A DNA stretch of 64,000 nt from Halosimplex halophilum (GCF_004698125.1 NZ_SRHV01000005.1:124001-188000); one strand, 5' to 3'. Shown: positions 42,732 to 52,408, counted from the stretch's first letter. Made by a program: numbers and translations. Notes: generated by a model from the sequence alone, not told the origin.

Positions 42732-43766
42732 TCAGAAGTCGACTGCATCCCGTATGCCGTCTTCGATGCGCTCGGGCTCGGGGAGGTAGTAGTCCTCCAG
42801 CGCGTACAGCGGGTAGGGCACGTCGAAGCCCGTGATCCGCTCGACCGGCGCCTCCTGGTACAGCAGCGCCTCCTCCTGGATGGTCGCGGTGATCTCGCCG
42901 GCCAGCCCGCCGGTCTTGGGCGCCTCGTGGACGACGGCGGCGCGGCCGGTCTTCTTGAACGACTCGACGATGGTCTCCTCGTCCATCGGCGAGAGCGTCC
43001 GCAGGTCGACGACCTCTACGTCGACCTCGCCCGCCAGGTTCTCCGCGGCCTCCATCGTCGGCCGGGTCATCGCGCCCCAGGTGTAGACGGAGATGTCCGA
43101 CCCCTCCCGTCGAACGGCGGCCTCGCCGAGCGGCACGGTGTAGTCGTCCTCGGGTACCTCCTCGCGGAACGCCCGGTAGATCAGTTTGGGTTCGAGGAAG
43201 ATCACCGGGTCGGGGTCCCGGATGGCCGAGGCGAGCAGCCCCTTCGTGTCGTAGGGCGTGCTCGGGATCACCACTTTCAGGCCGGGCTCGTGGACGAAGA
43301 ACGCCTCCTTCGACTCGGAGTGGTGCTCGGGCGCGCGGATCCCGCCGCCGTAGGGCGCCCGCACGACGAGCGGGCAGGTGAACTCCCCGCGCGAGCGGGT
43401 CCGCAGCCGCGCCGCGTGGGAGACGATCTGGTCGAAGGCGGGGTAGATGAACCCCATGAACTGGATCTCGGGCACCGGGCGCAGCCCGTAGGCGGCCATG
43501 CCGATGGCGGTGCCGACGATCCCCGATTCGGCCAGCGGCGTGTCGATCACGCGGTCCTCGCCGAACTCGTCGAGCAGGCCCTCGGTGGCGCGGAAGACGC
43601 CGCCGTTCTGGCCCACGTCCTCGCCCATCACGAGCACGCGGTCGTCGCGGGCCATCTCCGTCGCCAGCCCGTCCCGGACCGCCTGGACCAGCGTCAGGCT
43701 CTCCGTCTCGCCGCTCGATACGTCGTCGGTCTCGGTCGCGGTGTCGGATTCGGTGGTCTCGCTCAT
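42732..43766 (-). CDS. pdhB: 2-oxoacid dehydrogenase E1 component, beta subunit
   Basis: A 344-residue transketolase-like beta subunit. TLVQAVRDGLATEMARDDRV, VMGEDVGQNGGVFRATEGL, DTPLAESGIVGTAIGMAAYG, EIQFMGFIYPAFDQIVSHAA, and the C-terminal VVDLRTLSPMDEETIVESF are all typical. The first 23 residues are an acidic Thr/Ser-rich leader. It starts 2 bases after the pdhA stop, so E1 alpha, E1 beta and E2 are made from one message. Confidence 0.96.
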   Translation of the reverse strand: MSETTESDTATETDDVSSGETESLTLVQAVRDGLATEMARDDRVLVMGEDVGQNGGVFRATEGLLDEFGEDRVIDTPLAESGIVGTAIGMAAYGLRPVPEIQFMGFIYPAFDQIVSHAARLRTRSRGEFTCPLVVRAPYGGGIRAPEHHSESKEAFFVHEPGLKVVIPSTPYDTKGLLASAIRDPDPVIFLEPKLIYRAFREEVPEDDYTVPLGEAAVRREGSDISVYTWGAMTRPTMEAAENLAGEVDVEVVDLRTLSPMDEETIVESFKKTGRAAVVHEAPKTGGLAGEITATIQEEALLYQEAPVERITGFDVPYPLYALEDYYLPEPERIEDGIRDAVDF

Positions 43767-43768
43767 GG

Positions 43769-44872
43769 TCACTCCAGCAGGGCTTCGTCGCCGTGTCGTT
43801 CGCGCAGCCGCCGCAGGTACGCGAGCTGTTCGTCCAGCCGGTCGGGCATCCCCTCGTAGACGTGCGCGAACAGCTCCTCGGGGTCGGGCCGCTTGACCGA
43901 CTCCGCCGCCGAGATGGCGTCGGCCACCTCGTCCTCGATCTCTTCCTGGATGGCCTCGACCCGCTCGTCGTCGAGGGTTCCCCGCTCGCGGAGGAACGTC
44001 TCCATCCGCGGGATGGGGTCTTTCGCCCGCCACTCCTCGACCTCCTCGTCGTCGCGGTAGACCGAGGGGTCGTCGGCCGTCGTGTGGGCGCCGAAGCGGT
44101 ACTGCACCGCCTCGATCAGGGTCGGTCGCAGCTCGTCGGGGTTGGGGTGTCTGGCCTTCTCGACGGCGGCCTTCGTCACCTGGTAGACGGCCAGCGGGTC
44201 CATCCCGTCGACCTGCACGCCCTCGAAGCCGTAGGCGTCGGCCTTCTGTGCGAGCGTCTCGCTGGCGGTCTGGCGCTCCCGCGGGACCGAGATGGCCCAC
44301 TGGTTGTTGTTACAGAAGAAGACCGCCGGCACGTCGAACACGCCCGCGAAGTTCAGCCCCTCGTGGAAGTCCCCCTCCGACGTGGCGCCGTCGCCGAAGT
44401 AACAGAGGAAGACCGTGTCCTCGTCCTGCAGCTTCGCGGCCCACGCCGCCCCCGTCGCGTGGGGGATCTGCGTGGCGATGGGCACCGCCACCGAGAAGAC
44501 GTTCTCCCCGTCGCGGACGTTGCCCTCCTCGTGACCCATCCAGTACAGCAGGGTCTGTTTCAGCGACAGCCCCCTGTGGAGCATCGCGGCGTGCTCGCGG
44601 TAGCTCGGGAACAGCCAGTCGCCGTCGGCCAGCGCGTGGACGCTCCCGATCTGGGCGCCCTCCTGGCCGCTGAGCGGGGGATAGGTGCCCATCCGTCCCT
44701 GGCGCTGGAGGCTCACCGCCCGCTGGTCGAAGTGCCTGGCGAGTTTCATCTCCCGGTACATCTCGACGAGCCGCTCGTCGGACAGGTCCGGGACGGTCGC
44801 CCCCTCCCGTACCTGCCCGTCCTCGTCGAGGACCTGGACCCGGTCCTCCGGGTCGCGCTGTAGAGTACTCAC
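43769..44872 (-). CDS. pdhA: 2-oxoacid dehydrogenase E1 component, alpha subunit
   Basis: A 367-residue thiamine-pyrophosphate-binding subunit that decarboxylates a 2-oxoacid. TPP motif [19 protein letters not shown] ... CNNNQWAIS (about 168-198), plus [27 protein letters not shown] and the RYGAHT-equivalent [13 protein letters not shown] phosphorylation-loop region. First gene of the cluster. The start is GTG at 44872 ([11 protein letters not shown]); no in-frame ATG fits. A TATA-like sequence (44921-44930) lies about 50 bases upstream. Confidence 0.96.
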   Translation of the reverse strand: MSTLQRDPEDRVQVLDEDGQVREGATVPDLSDERLVEMYREMKLARHFDQRAVSLQRQGRMGTYPPLSGQEGAQIGSVHALADGDWLFPSYREHAAMLHRGLSLKQTLLYWMGHEEGNVRDGENVFSVAVPIATQIPHATGAAWAAKLQDEDTVFLCYFGDGATSEGDFHEGLNFAGVFDVPAVFFCNNNQWAISVPRERQTASETLAQKADAYGFEGVQVDGMDPLAVYQVTKAAVEKARHPNPDELRPTLIEAVQYRFGAHTTADDPSVYRDDEEVEEWRAKDPIPRMETFLRERGTLDDERVEAIQEEIEDEVADAISAAESVKRPDPEELFAHVYEGMPDRLDEQLAYLRRLRERHGDEALLE

Positions 44873-45269
44873 GAAAACTCCCTCCTCGGGAACATACCCG
44901 AGTCAACGGGGGCTGTCGGCTTAAGGATTTTCGTAAATAGCTTTCGCTGTGGTCCATTCTTGCCGGTCGCGGTGGGCGAAACGGTCCGATCGGGGTCGAG
45001 ATACCGACGATTTCCGCGTCTACGACGGGCGGAAACTGGTCATTCGTCCAGTCGGATGGATCTACCTTCGTGGGCGCGCCGGCCCGTTCGAGGAGCGGTT
45101 CCGCGCCGCTCGCCCGACCGTCGGTGACGTTGCGGGTCCGTCGGCTATCGTGACCGCTCAATAGGTATGGGGTCGTCTACCGTGCGGACGTTCGGGTACC
45201 GAACCCTCTGTTCGGCGATAGAGCGCTCATACCAGCGGTTAAGGGGTGTGTCGGTGGATCGCCGCCCGC
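44873..45269. promoter_or_regulatory. Divergent region between pdhA and the ECF transporter operon
   Basis: No supported gene. AAATCCTTAA (minus, 44921-44930) is the pdhA TATA candidate; GCGGTTAAGG (45235-45244) fits 30 bases before ATG 45270. An inverted repeat GTTCGG-GTA-CCGAAC (45190-45204) lies upstream of the transporter promoter and could be an operator. No known riboswitch is recognised. Confidence 0.5.
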
Positions 45270-46133
45270 ATGGCAACGACTGCATCCGCCGAATCGGGTG
45301 GGGTGTTCAGCTTCGACCACAGGGACATGATGGCGTTCATCCTCGTCATGTCGCTGCACGGTCTGCAGAGTATGATCACGGAGCTCCTGCCGGAGTTCTC
45401 GGTCGGCGGCCTCGGCGTCTCGATCGGACCGTTCTGGTTCGTCGCGATGTCGGTCGTCCTCCTCTTTCGGTCCTTCTGGGCGTGTCTCGCGATCCCGGTC
45501 GGCGGGATCGTCTTCGGCGAGATCCTCATCGGCGATTTCAGCGCGCTGGGCGCCGTCGAGGGGCTCGTCGTCATCACGACCTCCTGGTTCTTCGCGATGT
45601 CGCTCATCACCGACCCGTCGGACGTGAAGCAGGTCGCGGCGGTCGGCTTCCTCGCGAAGGCGATGGAGGAGACCGCCGCGTGGTTCATCGACGTGGGGAA
45701 GTTCTACGTCGGCGTCGAGGAGCTGGAGGCCATCTCCTGGCTCCCCGCGACGGTCTGGGCGACCGAGGGGATGGGCGCGCTGGTGCAGATCGTCGTCGCG
45801 GGCGTCGTCTTCGGCGCGGTCCCGACGCTGTTCCTCTACCCGCGGCTGCGCGGGAAGATCGAGCCGCTGCTCGGCATGAACCCCGTCGAGGGCCGCGACG
45901 GTCCGATGTTCACGCGCACGTCGCTGAAGCGACTCGTCGCGTGGGTGGGGCTGCTGCCCGTGGCCTTCGCCGTCGAGACGCTCAGCGAGACCAGCGGCGG
46001 TCTCGTCACGTTCACGCCGCAGTTCGTCGAGACCTACGGGCAGACGTTCCTGTTCGTGCCGATCGCCGCCGCCGCCCTGATCGCGTTCGGCCTCGTCGCC
46101 TACCGCCAGCGCAAGGTCGAGGGCGGAGTGTAA
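45270..46133 (+). CDS. Putative substrate-binding (S) component of an ECF-type transporter
   Basis: A 287-residue integral membrane protein with about eight hydrophobic helices (MMAFILVMSLHGLQSMITEL, GPFWFVAMSVVLLFRSFWAC, IVFGEILIGDF, TFLFVPIAAAALIAFGLVAY). It lies directly before a double ABC ATPase and an EcfT-like protein, the order used by energy-coupling-factor importers, so it is probably the S component. It is longer than usual S proteins (about 200 residues) and matches none whose substrate I recognise. Vitamins, metals and queuosine precursors are typical ECF substrates. ATG 45270 (MATTASAES) is favoured by the TATA spacing. Confidence 0.65.
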   Translation: MATTASAESGGVFSFDHRDMMAFILVMSLHGLQSMITELLPEFSVGGLGVSIGPFWFVAMSVVLLFRSFWACLAIPVGGIVFGEILIGDFSALGAVEGLVVITTSWFFAMSLITDPSDVKQVAAVGFLAKAMEETAAWFIDVGKFYVGVEELEAISWLPATVWATEGMGALVQIVVAGVVFGAVPTLFLYPRLRGKIEPLLGMNPVEGRDGPMFTRTSLKRLVAWVGLLPVAFAVETLSETSGGLVTFTPQFVETYGQTFLFVPIAAAALIAFGLVAYRQRKVEGGV

Positions 46134-46152
46134 CCCGGACGGTCCCGTCTTC

Positions 46153-47958
46153 ATGAGTTCATCAGACATCGTCGTCGAGGACCTGACGTTCCAGTACCCC
46201 GGGGGCGACGAGCCGGTGTTGCGCGACGCGACCCTGCGGATCGAGCCAGGCGAGTTCACGGCCGTCGTCGGCGGCAACGGCAGCGGCAAGACGACGCTGT
46301 GCAAGACGTTCAACGGGCTCGTCCCGCACTTCTTCGAGGGGCGGTTCGACGGGCGGGTGTCCGTCGCGGGCACGGACACCCGCGAGTCGGACGTGGCGGA
46401 ACTCTCACAGACCGTCGGCTACGTCTTCCAGGACTTCGAGAACCAGCTCGTCCAGGAGACCGTCCGCGACGACGTGGAGTTCGCGCCCCTCAATCACGGC
46501 CTCGACGACTACGCCGAGCGGGCGACCCGCGCGCTGGAACTCGTCGGGCTCGACCACCTCGAAGACCGGTTCGTCTGGGAGCTGTCGGGCGGCCAGCAGC
46601 ACCTCGTCGCGCTCGCGGGCGTGCTCGCGATGGACCCCGAGTTCGTCTTCGTCGACGAGCCCGCCGCCCAGCTGGACCCCCAGAACGCCCGCGAGACCTA
46701 CGACCAGCTCCGGCGGCTCCACGAGGACCACGGCAAGACGGTGATCGTCATCGAGCACCACTCGGAGTTCATCGCCGACTACTGCGAGGAGATGGTCCTC
46801 GTGTCGGACGGCGGCGTCGCCTGGAAGGAACCCGTCGAGGTCGGGCTCAACCGGCTGGACGACCTGGAGGCCCACGACATCCACCCGCCGCAGGTCACGG
46901 GGATCGCCGCCGACCTGCCGGGGGGTGCGGGCCGACTGCCGGACGGCCGATACCCCGTCACCGTCGACGAGGCCGCGACCGCGTTCCCGTCCGCCGACGC
47001 GAGCGAACGGCAGGCAACTGCCGACGGCGGCGAACGGGGTCGTCACCGCGAGAAGCCGGCCGACGACGGCGCCCCCCTCGTCACGCTCGACGGGGTCGGC
47101 CACGGCTACCCGACGCTCCGGGAAGGGTACAACCGCGTCCTTGACGGCGTCGACCTCGACCTCTACGCGGGCGACCGGGTGGCGCTGGTCGGCGCCAACG
47201 GCGCCGGGAAGTCGACGCTGCTCCGGCTGATCACCGGGCTGGAGTCCCCCGACGAGGGGACGGTCACGGTCCTGGGGAAGGACACGAGCGAGACGCTGCC
47301 GGAGACGCTGGCCGACGACACCGTCTACATCCACCAGAACCCCGAGGAGATGTTCGTCGAGGACACCGTCCGGAAGGACATCGGCTACTACCTGCGGAAT
47401 CGCGGTGCCGAGGGCGCCGACGAGCGGGTCGCGGAGATCGTCGACTACCTCGACCTCGAGGAGTTCGCCGACCGCGACGGTCGCCTGTTGAGTCTCGGCC
47501 AGCAGCGGCGCGCCTCGCTGGGGATCGGCCTCGCGACCGACCCGACGGTCGTCCTGCTGGACGAGCCGACCGGGAGTCTCGACCTGCAGAGCCGGCGCGA
47601 GGTGACCGGGATGCTCCGGAAGGCCGAGAGCCGCGTCGAGACGGTCGTCATCGCCTCCCACGACCTGCAGCTGGTCGCCGAGTGGGCGGACCGGGTCATC
47701 GTCATGGGCGACGGGGCGGTACTCGCCGACGCCGCGCCGGGCGTCGTCTTCGACGACCCCGACCTGCTGGCGCGGACCGGCCTGCGCCGCCCGCAGGTCG
47801 CCGAACTGAGCGACCGCCTGGGCGTCGACCCGCCCGCGCTGACCGCCGACGGGATGGTCGAGACGCTGACCGCCGCCGCCGAACGGGCCGACGCGCTCGC
47901 CGACGGCGGCTCGGATACCGGCGACGCCGGGAGGGACCGACGGGGTGACCGACGGTGA
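46153..47958 (+). CDS. ECF transporter ATPase, two ABC domains fused
   Basis: A 601-residue protein with two complete ABC ATPase domains. Domain 1: Walker A GGNGSGKTT (40-48), signature LSGGQQH, Walker B FVFVDEP. Domain 2 (from about residue 305): GANGAGKSTLL, signature LSLGQQRRASLGIG, Walker B VVLLDEPTGSLD. Fused A-A' proteins like this power ECF transporters. The linker (about 255-305) is acidic and Gly/Asp-rich. The stop overlaps the next gene's GTG by 4 nt (GTGA), indicating coupled synthesis with EcfT. Confidence 0.93.
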   Translation: MSSSDIVVEDLTFQYPGGDEPVLRDATLRIEPGEFTAVVGGNGSGKTTLCKTFNGLVPHFFEGRFDGRVSVAGTDTRESDVAELSQTVGYVFQDFENQLVQETVRDDVEFAPLNHGLDDYAERATRALELVGLDHLEDRFVWELSGGQQHLVALAGVLAMDPEFVFVDEPAAQLDPQNARETYDQLRRLHEDHGKTVIVIEHHSEFIADYCEEMVLVSDGGVAWKEPVEVGLNRLDDLEAHDIHPPQVTGIAADLPGGAGRLPDGRYPVTVDEAATAFPSADASERQATADGGERGRHREKPADDGAPLVTLDGVGHGYPTLREGYNRVLDGVDLDLYAGDRVALVGANGAGKSTLLRLITGLESPDEGTVTVLGKDTSETLPETLADDTVYIHQNPEEMFVEDTVRKDIGYYLRNRGAEGADERVAEIVDYLDLEEFADRDGRLLSLGQQRRASLGIGLATDPTVVLLDEPTGSLDLQSRREVTGMLRKAESRVETVVIASHDLQLVAEWADRVIVMGDGAVLADAAPGVVFDDPDLLARTGLRRPQVAELSDRLGVDPPALTADGMVETLTAAAERADALADGGSDTGDAGRDRRGDRR

Positions 47959-48914
47959 GATACGTCGACGCGGTCACCGACATCTCGATCGCCGACATCA
48001 AGGTCGACCTGATGCGGACGGCCTACGACAACGACCGGGCGCTGTTGAACTCCTTCGACCCGCGGGTCGTCCTGCTGTGGACGGTCCTGTTCATGATCGT
48101 CCCGTGGCTGTTCTACGACCCGCTCCCCCTCGCGGTCCTCCTCGCCGCGGCGTTCGTCCTCGCCGCGCTCTCGCAGGTCAGCAAGTACCTGCTCGCCCTG
48201 CTTCTGTTCGGTCAGGTCACGAACGTCGGCTTCTTCGTCGTGATGGTGCCAGCCGTCGGCGGGGCGATCCGGGCCGCCGGCTACCTCGGGGACAACACCG
48301 GCCGCGTCACCGAGGGGCTCGCGGCGCTCGACCCCGCCGTCCTCGGCGAGGTCTGGTCGATCGCCGTCGGGGCGACCGCCCGCGGCGTCGACACCGCCCT
48401 CACCAGCCAGGAGGTCGGGATCGACGCCGTCGGCGCGGTCGTCCCCTTCTTCCTGAAGCTCACCATCATCTCGGTGATCAGCCTCGCCGTCTTCTCGGCG
48501 ATGAGCCCGCGGAAGCTCTCGAAGGGGATGCTCCGGCTCGGCGTCCCCCGACAGCTCACCTTCGCCATCGCCTACGGCTACCGGATGATGCCGCTGCTCG
48601 TCGAGGAGTACCACGCCCTGGTCAACTCCTTCCGCCTGCGCAGCCAGGTGCCCGAGAACACGGGCTTTCTGAAGTGGCGGTACTTCTACTACCTGCTGAA
48701 ACTCTCGGTGAAGGCCTTCTACCCGCTCATCTTCAACGTCGCCAAGCGCGCGCGGGTGACCGTCGAGGCCATGGAGACCAAGGGCTTCTCCCGCTCGCTC
48801 GGCGACGAGCAGAGCCGAGCTCTCCGGACCGAGGGCATGATGGTCCGGACCCGGGACGTGTCGTTCGTCTTCGGCTCGCTGCTGTTCGTCGCGGCCGTCT
48901 GGGCGTTCACCTGA
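47955..48914 (+). CDS. ecfT: ECF transporter transmembrane (T) component
   Basis: A 319-residue EcfT-family protein. N-terminal cytoplasmic segment, then helices (RVVLLWTVLFMIVPWLFYDPL, LLALLLFGQVTNVGFFVVM, LKLTIISVISLAVFSAMSP). The diagnostic coupling motifs follow: AYGYRMMPLLVEEYHALVNS FRLRSQ region and RARVTVEAMETKGFSRSLGD, whose Ala-x-Glu... Gly segments contact the ATPases. Together with the two upstream genes it forms a complete group I-like ECF importer. GTG start at 47955 overlaps the ATPase stop. Confidence 0.9.
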   Translation: MRYVDAVTDISIADIKVDLMRTAYDNDRALLNSFDPRVVLLWTVLFMIVPWLFYDPLPLAVLLAAAFVLAALSQVSKYLLALLLFGQVTNVGFFVVMVPAVGGAIRAAGYLGDNTGRVTEGLAALDPAVLGEVWSIAVGATARGVDTALTSQEVGIDAVGAVVPFFLKLTIISVISLAVFSAMSPRKLSKGMLRLGVPRQLTFAIAYGYRMMPLLVEEYHALVNSFRLRSQVPENTGFLKWRYFYYLLKLSVKAFYPLIFNVAKRARVTVEAMETKGFSRSLGDEQSRALRTEGMMVRTRDVSFVFGSLLFVAAVWAFT

Positions 48915-48954
48915 CGGTCGCCGACCCCCGTTCTCCGAAAAGTGCTACGCGAGG

Positions 48955-49731
48955 CTACCGTACGACCGCCGCCGGCTCGAACTCGGCCAGCGGGACCCCG
49001 TGCTCGTCGACGACCTCGCGGAGCGCGGGGACGCGGCGCTCGACCTCGGCGGGCGAGTGGCTGTCGGTGCCGAGCACGAACCGCACGCCACGGTCGCGGA
49101 AACAGTCGAGCATCGCGGGGTCCGGGTGCACGCGCCCCAGCGAGTCGTGGACCCGGCCGGCGTTGATCTCCGGGACGGTCGACGAGTCGGAAAGCGCCGC
49201 GGCGACCCGCTCGTAGTCCTCGCGGCGGGCGTGGCCGCGGAGGGCCGCCATCCGCTCGGGCAGGTCGAGGTGACCGAGCACGTCGAACAGGCCCGACTCG
49301 ACGGCCGCGACGACGGCGTCGTAGTAGCGCTCGACGGCGGCCCGCCGTTCCGCCTCGCTCGCGTCGGCGTACCCCGCGGCGGTCGTGTAGTCGTACTCGC
49401 CGGCGAAGTGGACGCTCCCGATGGTGTAGTCGAAGCCGGCGGCGGCGAGGAACTCCGCGGTCTCGGCTTCCGCGTCGGCGACGTAGCTCACCTCGGCGGC
49501 GTCGTAGACCGTGAGGTCGGTCCGCGGGCGGAACCGCTCGATCGCCTCGCGGCGGCGCTCGTAGGTCTCGACGAGGCGGTAGCGCTCCCGGCGGCCGAAG
49601 TCGTCGTCGACGACGATGCAGTGGTCGGTGAAGCCCACGGCGTCCAGGCCCGCCGCCTCGGCGGCGCGGCACATCTCGGGGAGCGGCGACCCGTCGGAGT
49701 AGGTGGTGTGGGCGTGCAGGTCGGCGCGCAT
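48955..49731 (-). CDS. PHP-domain phosphoesterase (histidinol-phosphatase-like)
   Basis: A 258-residue metallo-phosphoesterase of the PHP family: DLHAHTTYSDGSPLPEM (residues 4-20), VGFTDHCIVVDD, AAEVSYVADAE, GSVHFAGEYDYTT, VLGHLDLPERM and VLGTDSHSPAEV supply the nine-ligand tri-metal site. Enzymes of this type hydrolyse histidinol phosphate or nucleotides; the substrate is not fixed. The start overlaps the ComB-like stop by one base (TAATG), so they form an operon. Confidence 0.9.
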   Translation of the reverse strand: MRADLHAHTTYSDGSPLPEMCRAAEAAGLDAVGFTDHCIVVDDDFGRRERYRLVETYERRREAIERFRPRTDLTVYDAAEVSYVADAEAETAEFLAAAGFDYTIGSVHFAGEYDYTTAAGYADASEAERRAAVERYYDAVVAAVESGLFDVLGHLDLPERMAALRGHARREDYERVAAALSDSSTVPEINAGRVHDSLGRVHPDPAMLDCFRDRGVRFVLGTDSHSPAEVERRVPALREVVDEHGVPLAEFEPAAVVR

Positions 49732-50468
49732 TACTCCTCGCCTACGTCGTGGAGCCGCTGGCCCTTGAGTTCCGGGACGACCCCGCTCTCGCTGAACCGC
49801 AGGTCGTACTCCAGGAGGTCGTTCAGCCGGATGTCGGCCTTCTGTTCGTACTTCGGTGCCTTGCCGAGCTTGGCGACCTGCCTGTAGAGGTCCCGCTCGG
49901 CGTCGGTCGGCGAGTCGCCGTAGACGTGGCGGCCGACGACGACGGCGCCGACGGTGTCCTCCGGCGAGGGCTTGCCCTTCGACCCCGCGGCGACCATGTA
50001 GGTCGGCTTCTCCGCCCCGTCGAGGTGGTCGGCGACCGCGCGGGCGTTCGCGAGCGTCCCCACGTACACGTCCACGTCGTCGCCGCCGGCGAGCCGGAGG
50101 TCCGTCACCGCCGCCCCGCCGTTGGTCGAGGTGAGCGCGGTCGGGCGGCCGGCCACGTCGGTATCCTGGACCCACGTCGGGGAGTTGAAGAAGTCGTACC
50201 CCTCGGTGGGGGTGTAGTCGTCGCTCGAACCGCCGCCGATCCGCGCCTCGGGGTGCTCGTCCCTGAACGCGTGCTCGTCGCCGCGCTCCTCGGTGACGTG
50301 GACGTACTCGGCGCCGTTCTCGAACAGCTCGACGACGGTCGTCGAGAAGTGGGTCACGTCGATGACGACGTAGTTGCCCGCCGGCGGGTCCGCGGGGATC
50401 CGGGCCCGGGACGGCAGGATGCGGTCGACGAGTCGGTCCTCCAGGTCGGTGTCGGCGAGCGACGCCAT
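49731..50468 (-). CDS. ComB-family 2-phosphosulfolactate phosphatase-like protein
   Basis: A 245-residue Mg-dependent acid phosphatase of the ComB family. VVIDVTHFSTTVVELFENGA (metal Asp), GGGSSDDYTPTEGYDFFNSP, and ALTSTNGGAAVTDLRLAGG are the typical blocks. In methanogens ComB acts in coenzyme M synthesis; haloarchaea lack that pathway, so this homologue probably removes phosphate from another sulfo- or carboxylic acid. It is coupled to the PHP phosphatase downstream. ATG at 50468. Confidence 0.88.
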   Translation of the reverse strand: MASLADTDLEDRLVDRILPSRARIPADPPAGNYVVIDVTHFSTTVVELFENGAEYVHVTEERGDEHAFRDEHPEARIGGGSSDDYTPTEGYDFFNSPTWVQDTDVAGRPTALTSTNGGAAVTDLRLAGGDDVDVYVGTLANARAVADHLDGAEKPTYMVAAGSKGKPSPEDTVGAVVVGRHVYGDSPTDAERDLYRQVAKLGKAPKYEQKADIRLNDLLEYDLRFSESGVVPELKGQRLHDVGEE

Positions 50469-50564
50469 ACCCGTGCTCGCGCGGACCGGACGGAAGCCCC
50501 TTGCTAAGAGCCCTATTGTCGGCCGCGTTCGGGTCTATAGCCGTACCGAGCGGTCCGTCCGGTC

Positions 50565-51494
50565 TCAGTCGCCGGCCCGCGCCTCGGCGCGCGCCCGCTC
50601 GACGCTCTTGCCGTCCCGGAGGACCGCGTCGACGAACAGCTCCCCCGCCCGGTACGACGACCGGACCATCGGGCCGGCGGCACAGTACAGGAAGCCCAGT
50701 TCCTCCTCGGCGACCCGCCGCCAGGTGTCGAAGGCGTCGGGGTGGACGTACTCCGAGACTTCGAGGTGCGACCGGGAGGGCTGGAGGTACTGGCCGAGCG
50801 TCACCACGTCGACGCCGACGCTCCGCAGATCCGAGAGCGTCTGGTAGACCTCGTGGTCGTACTCGCCGACGCCGAGCATCAGGCTGGTCTTGACGTACGA
50901 GTCGGACTCCCGGGCGGCCTGGCGCAACACCGACAGCGACTGCTCGTAGCCCGCTCGGCGGTCCCGAACCGGCCACTGCAGGCGGTCGACCGTCTCGACG
51001 TTGTGCGCGAACACGTCCGGTTCGGCGTCCAGTACTTTCCGGACGAGCCGCTCCTCGCCCTGGAAGTCGGGGACGAGCGCCTCGACGAGAATGCCCGGGT
51101 GGCGCTCCTTGATCGCCTCGATGGTGCGGGCGAAGTGGCCGGCCCCCTGGTCGGGCAGGTCGTCGCGGTCGACCGAGGTGAGGACCACGTAGTCGAGGCC
51201 GATCTCGGCGACCGCCTCCGCGACCTGCTCGGGTTCCTCCTCGTCGAGCGGGTCCATCCCGCCGGTCGCCACGTCGCAGAAGTTACAGCCCCGCGAGCAG
51301 CGGTCGCCCATCAGCATGAACGTGGCCGTGCCGGGCCCGTCCCGACCCGACCAGCACTCCCCGAGGTTCGGGCAGTTGGCCTCCTCGCAGACCGTGTTGA
51401 GCCCGCGGTCGCGGAGGGTCTCTTTGATGTCCGTGAAGCGCTCGCCCGAGGGCGGCCGCATCTTGAGCCACTCGGGCTTGCGAGCGCGACTCAT
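50565..51494 (-). CDS. lipA: Lipoyl synthase
   Basis: A 309-residue radical-SAM enzyme that inserts two sulfurs into octanoyl-protein to make lipoamide. Both iron-sulfur clusters are visible: auxiliary CEEANCPNLGEC (Cys36, 41, 47) and radical-SAM CSRGCNFC (Cys66, 70, 73). VLTSVDRDDLPDQGAGHFA and GLGVGE-equivalent SLMLGVGEYDHEV follow, and the chain ends after the conserved RSSYRAGE with its terminal Ser. It supplies the cofactor for the E2 encoded at 41022-42728. No lipB-like transferase or ligase is in the window. Confidence 0.96.
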   Translation of the reverse strand: MSRARKPEWLKMRPPSGERFTDIKETLRDRGLNTVCEEANCPNLGECWSGRDGPGTATFMLMGDRCSRGCNFCDVATGGMDPLDEEEPEQVAEAVAEIGLDYVVLTSVDRDDLPDQGAGHFARTIEAIKERHPGILVEALVPDFQGEERLVRKVLDAEPDVFAHNVETVDRLQWPVRDRRAGYEQSLSVLRQAARESDSYVKTSLMLGVGEYDHEVYQTLSDLRSVGVDVVTLGQYLQPSRSHLEVSEYVHPDAFDTWRRVAEEELGFLYCAAGPMVRSSYRAGELFVDAVLRDGKSVERARAEARAGD

Positions 51495-51580
51495 TGGCGA
51501 GGCTTGGGCTCGGTCGGGCAAAAGGATGCGGGAGTCGGCTCCGTCCCGGTCCCGGACCGGCGGCCCAGCGGCGAGTCCCG

Positions 51581-52408
51581 CTACGCCCGACAGACGGCGA
51601 GCATGTGCGCGGACATATCGGCGACGGTGCGGTCGTCGCGGCAGTCGTCGACGAGCCGGCGGACGCCCGCGAGTTGCGCCTCGTCGAGGTCTTCGGCCAC
51701 CCCTCGGAGCGACCCGGCCGAGAGGACCGACGCCAGCCCCTCCAGCCCCACGAGTCGCTCCACGTCCAGTCCCGCCCCAGCCAGCAGGTCCTCGAACTCG
51801 TCGGCGCGGAAGAAGTGGGTCTCGGCGAACGCCGAGTCGTAGTCGATCCGGTCGACGAACGCCCGGTCGTAGTCGCCCGTCTCGGCGAGTTCGTCCGCGC
51901 GCCGCAGGTGCTCCGCGCCGTCCACGAGGTAGAGGACCAGCCAGTTGAGCCGCCCCATCACCGACGCGAACACGGGACCGCCCCCTGCGGTCACCCGGCG
52001 GAGTTCCGCCGCGGCGGTCGCCCGCTCGTCGGCGTCGAGGACGTGCGAGAGCGGGCCGCCCAGACACAGCGTCGCGTCGAAGGCTCCAGTATCGAAATCG
52101 AGGTCGCGAACGTCCCCCGGGCGGACGGTCACCCGGTCGCCCAGGCCGCGCTCGGCGACCTTCCCGCGGGCGACCGCCCGCTGGCCCTCGCTCGGGTCGA
52201 CGAGGGTCACGTCGTGGCCCCGCTCGGCCAGCCAGACGGCGTAGCGGCCGGCGCCGCCGCCGACGTCGAGCACGCGGCCGGACTCGGGGAGCGCCCGCTC
52301 CAACTGCTCGACGGTCCCCTCCCACTCCAGGCGGCCGTGGAGGCTCGACGCGAGCCGGTCCCACTCGGCCTCGCCGTGGTCGTCGTAGTAGGTCTCGGGG
52401 TCGTCCAC
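51581..52408 (-). CDS. Class I SAM-dependent methyltransferase
   Basis: A 275-residue enzyme. ETYYDDHGEAEWDRL opening, SAM motif I VLDVGGGAGRYAVWLAERGHDVTLVD, then ATLCLGGPLSHVLDADERATAAAELRRVTAGGG. The N-terminus resembles small-molecule methyltransferases of the UbiE/SmtA type. Start GTG 52408 is supported by a TATA box (AAAATATATC, minus, near 52434) about 26 bases upstream, a leaderless transcript. Substrate unknown. Confidence 0.87.
   Translation of the reverse strand: MDDPETYYDDHGEAEWDRLASSLHGRLEWEGTVEQLERALPESGRVLDVGGGAGRYAVWLAERGHDVTLVDPSEGQRAVARGKVAERGLGDRVTVRPGDVRDLDFDTGAFDATLCLGGPLSHVLDADERATAAAELRRVTAGGGPVFASVMGRLNWLVLYLVDGAEHLRRADELAETGDYDRAFVDRIDYDSAFAETHFFRADEFEDLLAGAGLDVERLVGLEGLASVLSAGSLRGVAEDLDEAQLAGVRRLVDDCRDDRTVADMSAHMLAVCRA

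Noticed and set aside
44949-45164. 71-codon plus-strand open frame between pdhA and the transporter
   Set aside because: Arg-rich, no TATA box at the right distance, no motif; better read as promoter DNA.
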